A DNA stretch of 64,000 bases, taken from the NCBI GenBank assembly GCA_018873245.2, contig JAEMBT020000006.1, positions 5,477,855-5,541,854 on the forward strand, written 5' to 3'. The first letter of the stretch is position 1. Each line of letters opens with the position of its first letter. Source of the DNA: Archegozetes longisetosus (lineage: Eukaryota > Arthropoda > Arachnida > Sarcoptiformes > Trhypochthoniidae). Under the pieces are notes generated by a model that made no database searches, was not told the origin of the DNA, and saw nothing but the letters and a program-made list of their open reading frames with translations. The position numbers were made by a program, and so were the translations under genes. Below, piece by piece: positions 13,501 to 24,400 of this stretch.

Positions 13501-14226
13501 GCATTCTCTATATTTTCATTATTGGTCCTCATGTCTGCGATGACTAAAGAATTTAATTTAGTCATGAATGATTTGCAGTTTTCTGCTTGAAACCCAGCTG
13601 GGGCCTGAATATAGAAGTAAGGCGCGAATCCGTGGACATGACACATAACCGAAACGCCACTATCAGTCACACCGAACATTCTCATGATAGGACACGGACC
13701 GTCAGTTGCTCCTGGCATTCCCTCTCGAGCGGCCCCAACATAAGAATCTATATCTATTTGTTGGAAAATAATTGAATCCTTTTCTGGATCTATAGAGGGT
13801 GCGTCCGGTCGTGACCAGCGAACACTTGTCCGCAATGTTTCAGGTGCATTGTCTATTAGGCAAATATTAAAGCTATTACTCAGTTATTCCTTATATTCAA
13901 TAGAGGTTAAAGATTGCATAAAATGGTTTATTATTTGGGATCATAAGTCATAAACATTTACCCAAATCTTCCTGAGAGTCCAACATATCGTCGTCCAATA
14001 GTTCTTGACTGTAATCGTCCACATCCATCGCCTCCTGACTATCGTAATCCATGTCTTCTTCGTTATGACCATCGAACTGTTTGGATTTATTGTTACTATT
14101 GCTTGCATTGAATTGTTTTGAGTTTTGCGATTGTTTGACATTTGGTCGAGAATTATACGAATTCTTGTTTGAATTGGAGTTTTTTGAGTTCATTCCACTC
14201 CCGAATCCTTTCTTCTTACTTTCCAT
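10543..14226 (-). CDS. POLD1: DNA polymerase delta catalytic subunit
   Basis: Replicative B-family polymerase with 3'-5' proofreading, acting with PCNA in lagging-strand synthesis. Exons in transcript order: 14226-13962, 13852-11117, 11053-10940, 10866-10713 and 10639-10543, giving 1121 aa (human 1107) with consistent phases. The N-terminus is Asn/Ser-rich then acidic. Exonuclease motifs: [10 protein letters not shown] (about residue 335), [11 protein letters not shown] (about 416) and [10 protein letters not shown] (about 531). Polymerase motifs: [14 protein letters not shown] (about 622), [13 protein letters not shown] (about 712) and YGDTDSVMV (about 771), followed by KKRYAGLFW. The C-terminal exons supply the CysA zinc site (CIKCR, CDYC) and the CysB 4Fe-4S site (CQRC, ICTSCDC), then end RFGIADW. 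All catalytic acidic residues are present. An extra Cys sits within CysB where human has Arg. The long middle exon has no in-frame ATG at its start; the true start is in the upstream exon. Confidence 0.96.
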
Positions 14227-14834
14227 TTGTTACGTTTTAATAATTTATTAAAATATGCAATAAAATGAGATCAGAAACAGATCTAAATAAAAGATTGTTC
14301 GATCACAATTTGAAGCGCACTACAGTTTTGGCGCAATTTTACGTCAACTTCACTCAAAACTAAATCTCAGTAAATAAAAGATTACTAAAAACCATTATTT
14401 TATCTGTTCCTCAGGTTCAATTGAATTTCTAAAACTCTTCTTAAAATCAAGTATTTGGTAAAATATTTGGCTCAAAAGACTTCCTCAGATCATACGAGAT
14501 TTTACTGAAGTTGCCATCAAAGAACCAAAACTGTAACAAAATATTCAATCAAACAAGCATGTGTTAAATATCAAAACATTCAATAAAGATAGTAACATCC
14601 ATCTGGAGTCGAAAATCTCAGCCCTTTTATATATAGTGTAAAGCACTTATTTACGGCTGACTCACAAGTCTAAAAACAAACTGAATTTCTAAATATAATT
14701 ACTTGATCCGAAAATTTGATCAGAAAATAAAAGCCGAAAAATAAAGTGAACGTTTTTCAGTTGTAACTCAATAGTATTTAATTTAAATAAAATAATTTGA
14801 TTGAAGATAATAACAAACTAAACAACTATCAATC
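14227..14834. promoter_or_regulatory. Shared divergent promoter region, POLD1 and SNRPE
   Basis: The 608 bp between the two start codons is the only room for both promoters and 5'UTRs. It is AT-rich. A TTTATATATAG stretch around 14627-14637 is TATA-like. No other defined elements were recognised. Confidence 0.5.
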
Positions 14835-15113
14835 ATGTCGTACAAAGGGGGTCAAAAGATCCAGAAAGTGATGGTTCAACCAATTAATCTGATATTTCGT
14901 TATTTGCAAAATCGTGCGCGAATTCAGGTTTGGTTAACAGAAAACATTAATATGCGAATTGAGGGCCATATCATTGGATTCGATGAATATATGAATTTAG
15001 TCCTCGATGACGCCGAAGAAGTCTATCTCAAAACTAAAGTGAGAAAATCTGTCGGAAGAATATTACTTAAAGGAGAAAATATAACACTAATTATGAGCAC
15101 TCAATCGGAATAA
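14835..15113 (+). CDS. SNRPE: Small nuclear ribonucleoprotein E (Sm E)
   Basis: Member of the heteroheptameric Sm ring that assembles on spliceosomal U snRNAs. Single-exon CDS of 92 aa, the same size as human SmE, starting [20 protein letters not shown]. Sm1 motif ([20 protein letters not shown], then [15 protein letters not shown]) and Sm2 motif ([14 protein letters not shown]) are complete. The pre-Sm1 segment [14 protein letters not shown] is nearly identical to the human protein. The start is set by the conserved N-terminus. The short intronless gene next to a divergent neighbour could in principle be a retrocopy, but the frame is intact and strongly conserved. Confidence 0.97.
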   Translation: MSYKGGQKIQKVMVQPINLIFRYLQNRARIQVWLTENINMRIEGHIIGFDEYMNLVLDDAEEVYLKTKVRKSVGRILLKGENITLIMSTQSE

Positions 15114-17178
15114 CTATTTATTCATCTATTAATTAAAACTTATTTTTGTCTTTTCCTTAAACTTCAGCTCATTACACTTATTGTCATTAAAACCCATTCA
15201 AATTTTGATAATTTTTCTGATCTGTAATTAAATTTGATTTGTATTAATGAATGCCTAAATTAAAATATTGATTAATCACCCAAAAAAGTTTTGATAAATT
15301 GCTCCTTTGATATTTTGAATATCTTTTTCAAATTGATTGTCACTGAAATCTGGTGAAGCTCCTCACTCACTGTTGGTCTTTGTATTCTTTGGTCAAATGA
15401 GTTGATGGCCTTCATTGTTATACTATCATTCATTAATCTTATGTTTATTTTTCTTGTTCTGATCCATAGGTATATTGAATCTCCAACCAGTCACCGAATA
15501 ATTATCTTTGTGATTCTATTGACTAGTAAACACTTAATTTACTGTTTAGTGAGTTGTTGCTATTAAGTGATTTTTCGGCGTTTTTATTTTTATAATCAAA
15601 TTTTTGAATTTACTGTTTTTATAGCTGGTTTGATTTTGATCTTAGCATTCATTAAATTTTCAGGTGTCAACGATTGGAAGCTTTCCATTGAGTCGATCGA
15701 CCCAATCAGATTTGTCTATTCTTCCACTCGATTAGTTTGCCATCAAATCTTTCCATTGGCTAAACCAGTTCAGGCTTTGGTTTATTTTCGTTATCTAAAC
15801 TTCATTTCATTCATCCATTAGGTTCGGATAGTTATAAGCAGGCATTTGTGTCGATAACTTTTACAAAGCTCTACCATAATTTTCTATTCCCTCAGAATAA
15901 TTTTTGAAATACTTATGCCTATAGCAAAATTTTGAGGCTTACTATTTGGTTCCTTAAATCTAACATATCTACAATCCATCCAATTGTTATCGGAATAGAG
16001 CGAATAAATTGAATAGCTAGACCTTTCGACTACAGGTCAAACTATTTTCAGTGCAGATGCATCGCGTTCTTTGTGATTTTTAAATTTTGAGTTTCGATCA
16101 TTCACTTTGTCTGATATTATTTTGTCCATCTTTCTAATGAAACCTTTGATATTCCATTAGTTGAGCTTTTGTTGCTTCTTGTATAATTTTGTCTTAGTTG
16201 AACGCAAACCAATTATATGTAAGAAATATCAATCATAATCGTTAAATTGATTGCATATAGTGATGATAAACATGAAAATTGATCGATTTATATGAATTTC
16301 GTATTTGTTCAAGTGCCTTTTATCAACTGATCCCCAGCATCCAATAAAACCGTTAACTCATTAAATTCTGTTTTAATCAATTTATTTTCAATATATGAAT
16401 TCATTTTAATCATTTAAAGTAATTTGTTATAGATTTAAGAGCTTTTAGAGCTTAATGAATCAAATATAATGAGAATCTTTTAACAATGAATTGAACAATA
16501 TCGAACTAATTTTAGAGAAGTCTTTTGTTTAAAAAAATTGCAAGCAACCATTTTTATGAATAACTACGGAATTAAGTTGAGCAAACTAAAAAAATATCTG
16601 TAACTGTTAAATAGTTGAATTAAATATAAATTACATTTTACTCTTAAATGTTAGTCTGTATTAACATTTAGAAATTATGACACGTTTATATCCATTAAGG
16701 TTTTGAAAACTGATATTTCAAAAATGTCTCCAAAACACTTAGCAAAACTTAAATAGTTCCGTCAATAGTATAATTACACAACTATTAAACTTGAACAATA
16801 ACAGAAATTACTGTTAAATTCTTCCATAATTACACGACTCGAATAATTTATAAATATTACTGAATAACAAAATGTAAAATATAAAAACATATTAGAAAAA
16901 TCACAGAAATGACTCAACAACTGATTAAATGGATGATAAGAACTAATGTATATAAGGTTATCGATAGTTTATCCAAACCTGCGATAATACTTGTGAGAGA
17001 GCTAACATAAAATACTCGATGAATCATACGAAAGTTTGGCTAAACAGCAATATGTTCGGTAAAAAAGCGTATATTTAACAATTAACATTAAACAGTCAGT
17101 ACCGAGAGTTTTACCGTTAAATTTAATTGTGTTAGAATATCAATGGAATAAGGGGTAGATTGTCAATGGCGCACTCTT
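15114..17178. other. Intergenic, SNRPE to TOLLIP 3' ends
   Basis: About 2 kb between convergent genes, AT-rich. An 84-codon open frame without ATG sits at 15567-15821; I do not recognise it. Nothing else is supported. Confidence 0.55.
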
Positions 17179-18450
17179 CTAGTTAGATTCATTAGTCATC
17201 TGAAGTAACGAATTGATGGTACGATCTTTATTTCCCCTTTGCGTCTCCATAATCGCTTTGATCACATCGATCTCAATATTAGGAAACATTTCATGAACTT
17301 GTTTGACATCTTCTTCACTGATAACAACAGGTTGTGCAACTGGTGGCGGTCCAGGTTGGACATAGACTTGAGGTAAAGCAGCGGATCCGTAAACACCATA
17401 AGCATTAGGCATTATTACAGGTACGACCGGAGCGCTGGCTATCGGATATCCAGAAGCTCTCGACATCGGCTGTCAATCAAATTTGAATTTGATTTTAAGT
17501 TTGGTTTTAAATTTCATAATTCAGTTCAACTATAAATTGATTGCAGAATAGTCTTGTCTTACCGTAAAAGATGTAACAATGCATATTTGTCCTTCTTTTC
17601 CATCTCCTTGTTTACCATTGAGACTAACCCATTCTTCGGTAGTCTCGCCATTCAATGTTGCTTCTGGTATTTTATACAAAACCCATGCAATCATTTCATC
17701 GACAGTAAACGAACACTCGTCGTATATCTCTATGTGAAACGAGTCAACGCCTTGAGGCAAAAAACTGACAAAAGGATAATTAGTTAGGTTCAAAACTCGT
17801 ATGAACTAAACTTAATTAAATACCAATGAAAGACTTTATTCCACTTCGGATTCTTTGCTCCGTTATAGCTATTGAGAGAAAACCAGGAATAAAACAATTG
17901 GTTTTTAAGAATATTTAAGAATGTATACCAAGTTCTAGTCTCAAAGATATGATGTCCAATTCTAAGTCTGACATAAGGATCCATTCGAGTGACACCATAA
18001 TTTTTAACCAATCTTGCCTCAACTATCGTCACATCAAGTCTTCCCTTAATATTTTGCTGAACATTGTTCCATTTGGCGTATTGTTGTTGCTGTTAATTAA
18101 GACATTTTGAGTTAGATTTTGATTACACTGGTCTTTATTTTCATTTCTAACGGCAAGTCAAATAAAAATGACTTCAAGTCATAAATTAGCATTGAGGAAA
18201 ACTGACAAATCAGTAAAAGCTATTAAAACGAATGTCTGAACAAATATTTATTAATAATCACCTGTAAAGCCATCGCCACTTCCTCATCAGAACTGATTTG
18301 TCGCTGTTGAGGATTTTGTTGACCATCACTGTCAGGTAATCTTAAAAAATCTTCTGGTAAATTACCAACCATCACTTGATTATTACCAACAGTTCGAACA
18401 TTACTATTAACTGAATCCATATTTTCATAACTTTTTGGTGAAGTGGCCAT
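17179..18450 (-). CDS. TOLLIP: Toll-interacting protein (C2 + CUE adaptor)
   Basis: Endosomal adaptor that binds phosphoinositides, ubiquitin and TOM1, and dampens Toll/IL-1 receptor signalling. Exons in transcript order: 18450-18262, 18089-17929, 17868-17824, 17764-17563 and 17469-17179, giving 295 aa (human 274) with phases that agree. The N-terminal TOM1-binding-like segment has [13 protein letters not shown]. The C2 domain is about residues 78-195 ([56 protein letters not shown]). A Pro/Val/Tyr-rich linker follows. The CUE domain is about residues 250-292 ([20 protein letters not shown], then NSLLQM), carrying the Met-Phe-Pro and Leu-Leu ubiquitin contacts. Start: the first ATG in exon 1, followed by ATSPKSY. 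Exon 3 is only 45 nt. Confidence 0.94.
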
Positions 18451-20194
18451 CAATTCAATAAGAATAAAACTATTGAATGCAATTAATTACGAAATAGTTA
18501 TGAAACGGTTATATAGATTAGAATCTAATTTAGATAGACAAATATTTAGTCTATTTAATATCTATATAATTATCAGGTTTTACTCAATAACTTTATTTTG
18601 CTTCTCACTGATGTCATAGAATGTGAGTCCAACTTATTCATTGCTGTTGTTTACGCTACTTCCCTACGTTTTAACTAACTTTTTGCTGACGAACTCCCTT
18701 CAGTGGTCCGACTAACCAATAAAGTCAACTCCTGTCAAATTATGCTTTAAACCACTCCTTTCTACTTAAACATCGATTAACTAAGATTTTAGCAAAAGTT
18801 TGGTTAAAATCAAATAAGTTATTGAATTTGCTCACGTTTCACTTTTGGTACTGAGCAACTTATGGTATTTAGAAGTGCATAAATTCTGGCTTTTCAAAAT
18901 TTAAGCAAATTCAAAAATGAACTCCAATCTATAAATACTCACAAAATGAAGCCAATTTGACGCAAGCTTACATTTCGTTAAATACTACTGAATTAAAAAA
19001 CAACTTGTCTAAAGCTAATCAATGAGTTGAAGTATGTTTTTACTGAATTGCGAAACAATAATTTGATTCTGTAAGAAACTTGTAGAAATTATTGCTTATG
19101 TAATTACTACTTGCAAAATATACATTATATAACAATCTGCTTGTACATGTAAGTCTAACGCTATACTTATATTGTGTGAAAATTGATTTAATTACTTATT
19201 CAACATTTGCGATTCAATTGTTTATAAGGAGATTTGATCGCATGACTGATAAAAATCATTCGTAATTAACTTTCAACTGACTATAGAAACCAATTATATG
19301 ACTCACGTCTGTTTTGCACCTACACTTAGAAAGTTACATTGTGTTTATAATAGATTTTAACTTTTCAAGTCTGCGGCCCTTCAAAGCTCTTATCTTCTAA
19401 AGGAATGATGACGTTTTTGTATGATATGGAATTCCTACTTACAGGTATAGGAAAAAAGTTTTGCGGAACTAATATTCCTTACTGTTGATAATTTTTCTTA
19501 TGAGGATTGCATCCAAATCGACTGAATAAATATAGGTCGTCAGGGAAAATCTATTAAATTAACCAATATTCTAACTTTGAACAGTGCTTTTACCTTAATC
19601 TGTTTAAATTATTTCTTATAAAATAATATTTCAATTAATAAATTAACTTGAAGTTTTCATAATTTCTACAAAATCTTTCGATTAATTGTACTTTGAGTTC
19701 TCTTTTAATCAATTCACAAGTAGTCAGTAGGGGCAAAATACATTTTGTGTTTCTCCAGCGCTAATGCATAGAAAATAGGGTTCAGTGTTATGATGAACAC
19801 AGAGCGCTTGACGCACTAAACCTCTGAATTATCTTAACTAACTTAGCTAGATTAATAAGAATAGCAATTTTCCAGATTAAGTGGGAGAAATTAGGAGTTT
19901 GGCGCATAGAGTTGGCTATATGTAGAAGAATATTCTGTTCTTTCAAACCCTATTCTACGAGTTAACTTTACAATAGCAGAATGCGTACAAAAGGAGAAAC
20001 AGAGAGTGTGTATTTGCCTCTCGTTGACTTGTACTTATTGAGCCAAACGCCCATTCATTTGATAATTATCTTTTAAATATTTTCTGGATTAAGACTCATT
20101 TCATTTGTGAACAAAATTTAATCAATTAATTCACTTATAATTAACTCATTTTTATTTAATTTTAAGATAATATTTAAATAAAACCAAAACAATA
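18451..20194. promoter_or_regulatory. Intergenic between divergent TOLLIP and ATP6V1E
   Basis: About 1.7 kb carrying the promoters of both genes. AT-rich, with no exon, tRNA or clear TATA element that I would defend. Confidence 0.4.
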
Positions 20195-21162
20195 ATGGCT
20201 TTGAGTGACGCAGACGTCCAAAAACAAGTAAATCAATTGATATTAATTTGTATTTTATTAAAGCTAATCAAAATTAAATTTTAAATGAAATAAAGATCAA
20301 ACACATGATGGCTTTCATCGAACAAGAAGCCAACGAAAAAGCAGAAGAGATTGATGCAAAAGCTGAGGAAGAATTTAATATAGAGAAAGGAAGACTAGTT
20401 CAGGAGCAAAGATTGAAGATCATGGACTTCTACGAGAAGAAGGAGAAGCAGGTCGAACTTCAGAGGAGAATGTAATTATAGATGAATCACTTACTTATGC
20501 ATTTTATTCACTTTCATTAACTGTTCTATAATTTGTTTGAATTTAATGTCCAATTAATAGTCAGAACAGTCATATGCAAAATCAGGCACGACTTAGAGTA
20601 TTGAAGGCACGCGAAGAACATATCAAAAACGTTTTAGAAGAAGCCAGACAGAAACTATTGGAAGTGACCAAAGATCCAGATCTATACCAGAAGGTTTTGC
20701 AGAAACTGGTGGCCCAGGTATTCAAATAACACATGTCTTAGGTCATTTGCAATTATTAATCCACTATTAATTTTGGTTAAAAAGGGGTTGTTTCAACTGT
20801 TGGAAAAGGATGTAGTAGTTCGTTGTCGTCAACAAGACGTACGTCTTGTCCAGAATGCATTGAGTGGTGCTCTACAGGAGTATAGGGAGGCGACCAATCG
20901 CGATGTTCATCTTAAATTAGATCCCGATAACTTCATATCGTCTGAAACGTAAGCAAGATCTGATTCGATTGTTGTTTAGATTTAATAATAAATTATTGGC
21001 TCTCATAACAGTTGCGGTGGTGTCGAACTGCTAACAAATCAAGGAAAAACTAAAATTACCAACACTTTGGAGAGTCGTCTCGAGCTCATAAGTCAACAAT
21101 TGCTTCCCGAAGTCAGAGTTGCACTCTTTGGTCGCAACCCCAACAGAAAATTTAATGACTAA
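20195..21162 (+). CDS. ATP6V1E1: V-type proton ATPase subunit E
   Basis: Peripheral stalk subunit of the V1 sector, which couples ATP hydrolysis to proton pumping into endosomes and other acidic compartments. Exons 20195-20227, 20296-20471, 20561-20717, 20785-20948 and 21012-21162 encode 226 aa, exactly the human length. The N-terminal helix has [20 protein letters not shown] and the long helix has [15 protein letters not shown], then [15 protein letters not shown]. The C-terminal globular part has [17 protein letters not shown] and [20 protein letters not shown], ending [10 protein letters not shown]. All five exons join in phase. The exon 4 acceptor (GTTAAAAAG) has a weak pyrimidine tract, but the resulting Gln-Gly-Leu-Phe-Gln matches the family (QGLYQLLE). 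Confidence 0.96.
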
Positions 21163-21261
21163 TTCAAATATTGTTTACTCAAATTACATTCCAATTTCAT
21201 TATAATCGGAAAATTTTAGGGAATTATATGCTTAAATTAGTTATAGTATAAGTTAGGTGTT

Positions 21262-21267
21262 AATAAA
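21262..21267 (+). promoter_or_regulatory. Polyadenylation signal for ATP6V1E
   Basis: AATAAA 100 nt after the stop. A second AATAAA on the same strand lies at 21363-21368, close to the convergent THADA 3' end. Confidence 0.5.
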
Positions 21268-21404
21268 TTCTAGTCCAGAATTGAACGTTATTGAAGTGCT
21301 TCATGTCGTTTAACTTATGAATAATCAGACTTAAACATTCTATGAGGTTATATATATAACATAATAAAAGACAAAATTATCAATTAGTAAATCTACCAGT
21401 TAAG

Positions 21405-21410
21405 TTTATT
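21405..21410 (-). promoter_or_regulatory. Polyadenylation signal for THADA
   Basis: AATAAA on the minus strand, 34 nt past the THADA stop. The two convergent genes end within 282 bp of each other. Confidence 0.45.
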
Positions 21411-21443
21411 TTCTTATACTTTATTGTATTTTAAAATAATCAG

Positions 21444-24400
21444 TTATTCGGCATTAAAAGTATTGATTGTAAAGTTTTTGAATATATTTAAGAATTTAAT
21501 TTTCGTAGATATAAATAATGATTTAAGATCACAACTAGAATCGAGAAATATTTCTTTCAAATTGTGTTCATTGCCATTGGACAAATGCTGATATAAATGA
21601 CTGATCGCTTCTTCATTAGTTGAAAAGTTTTTATCTGGATACGAATTCATTAATAAACTAATAGATAGTTTCAAATCATTGATATGCATGTATTCTGCTT
21701 CAAGAACTGATTGCAAATGCTTCGAAAGAATATCAATAAACAGAACCTTGTCTGCATATGTGTTAAGCTTGCTTTTATCGAAGAGTCTCTCATCGCTATC
21801 ATCACAATCTTCGTCTTCATTTAACTCGATCATCCACTTAGACAAATAATAGATGCATAAAATTCTGTCAAAAGAGCAAACATTATCTGTGAATCGTTTA
21901 ACAGATATTTCAAGAGCTTTTTGTGAAACCATTAACTCCTTTTCACCAATGATGTCCATAACTATTTCAACAGCTTGCCTTCTGACATCGACATCATTGT
22001 CTTGAATTAAATTGATTAATGCTTTCCACAAATTTATAATATATTCTCCGTTTAAAGGAATTTGTATGAAAGTTTTGAGAGTTAGTTTCAAAACTTTAGC
22101 GATAACTTTGCGCCTTAGCAAACTTTGATCCTCTTGTGACGAGGTGTCCACAATTTCAGACCATTTTTCAAGCGAACCAGTCGTTAAAAATTCATTCAGC
22201 TTTTCATAATCATTATTATCAGAAATTTCTGCTAAGATTTTTGCGCTCAATAGAAGAATACAATACTTGAGATCATCGTCTTCGATCATTTGAAAGCCAT
22301 TAATGAAAAATGTGAGTTCCTCCAAATGAACATTATGGTTAGCTGCAGCCAATTTGAATAATGGAATCATTTTGGTTTGATAACTGGTTGTACTGTAATA
22401 TATCAGCCGAAATGTTTCAGTCAGAAAAGCATAAGAAGAGGCACTGATTGATAATTGAGACAAGTTTTCACTCTGAGTAGAGCTTTCATTTGATGATTGA
22501 TTGATAGTTTTTATTAGTTTAATCAATTCTGGAGAAGTCAAAAGCATATGATAGAAGCTTTCTGTAATCGATTGTCGAATGTTAGGCAAAGTAATTGAGG
22601 GCACACTGAATACACTGTCATAAGAAATTTCTTGAGCAATATCGCAAAAAAGTTTGTTTTCATTGAGTATGGACTCAATGATTAGCTTAAGAATTATAAG
22701 TTTAGCTTCAGAGCAGCTGCTATTATTGGTTGAGAATAAGAGTTGAAGAAATAATTGTCTTTCTTCTATTGAATCGATGCATAAGACGATACTTCTTGAC
22801 AAATATACTAAATATTCATCACTTTTCAATAATGACCGATGTCGCCCTACTATTTCCTCACTAAATATTGACATAAGTAGTTTCGAAAGCTTTGATTTCA
22901 ACTCAAATGTCAATATTTGTTTTCTTAATGCTATTTCAATCACATATACAAAAGAAGATAATGAATAGTATGAAAATTGAGTTAAATTTTTTTCAAAAAC
23001 TATTCCAATTGATTCTTCTAACTTCAAAACAATGCTTCGGTATAACTTTTTCGGCACTATAGGAATGATTTCAGTGAAAAGAAGTGACAAGCCATGAAAG
23101 TAATTTTCTGAAATATTTGTCGAATCAATAAGTGTATTGAAAGACTCATTTATATGGTGTTCAATCTGAGACTCTTGTACTAACTGAGCAAATATTTTAG
23201 AAGAAAGTACACGAAGTTTATAGTGCCGACAATTGAAACATATATTCTTCAAACAAGGCAGGAACGTATTCATGTTGTATATTGTGGTAGAACTTATTGA
23301 TGGCATCAGCTTTGAAAGCAATAGTAATAATGGATATAGTGGTAAGCTTTCAATGTATAGAAAACCATTCGAAGGACTATTCACTTGATTTTCAAACTGC
23401 GAACAAATAGCTATCTCTTGAAGTAAAAAGTCATAAAGTGATGGATAGTTAGTAAAAAACAGACGCGAAGACATCTTATTTTTCTTGCTGTTATCCTCTT
23501 TATTGCGCTTTACTCCAAAAATTCTAGTAATTAGAGAATTGAATAGCATTGACGCGCAGTTTCGTATTGCAAATGATGTTGACTTAAACTTAATCAAACA
23601 AACTTTAACAGATTCTTCAACAAAAGGATTGATCTTCTCAACCATTCTGTGGTCTCTGATTAGAGCTCTCAAAATATTCAAGCAATGAATTATTTGCCAG
23701 TCTTCAGCATTTTGTTTGGATAGTATTTTCAACAGTTCAGTCATAGTATAATTAAAATACTTATTGTTGTGGATCGCAGGTTCACCAGAAAGAGCAGCCT
23801 GTATTACAAATGGCAGACCAGCACTTCTACGAGTCACACATCCCTTCACCATTGATCCCTGTTGATTATCCAAATTTTGAACAATTGTTTCAAGAAGTTG
23901 AACCACTTTTGCGGAACACTTGCAATTATTATTCCAGATACTTTCAACTAATAGAGTGAAAGCAGAGGCCGTCTGTTCAAAAGCTCCCCTATGTTTTAAT
24001 TGGATTAAATTTGAATAAAGAAATTCAATTATATCATTAGCTTGTTTGCAGTTGATAATAGAAGTTTCAATATCATAATGAAGACCACTCCTATTGGCTG
24101 ATTGACACAATTGAGCTAAAAGCCAAGCACTCTCCTTAATTGTTTTCCATCCACATAAAAGCAACATTTGAGATGTTATGTGCGATACTTTTTCAGTAGA
24201 GATATTATCCAAAGACAAATTCAATATTTTTGCTATAAATTCTTCTGATATCAAGTGACAATCCATTGGTAAATGACCTTCTGGTGAGTCGTTACAGACA
24301 ATGGAGTTGACGGCTTGACTCGATAGATAACAAACATTAATCACTTTATCAACCAATTGCTTCCATATTCCGAACTCTTCAGTGGAAATTAGCTTAAAGT

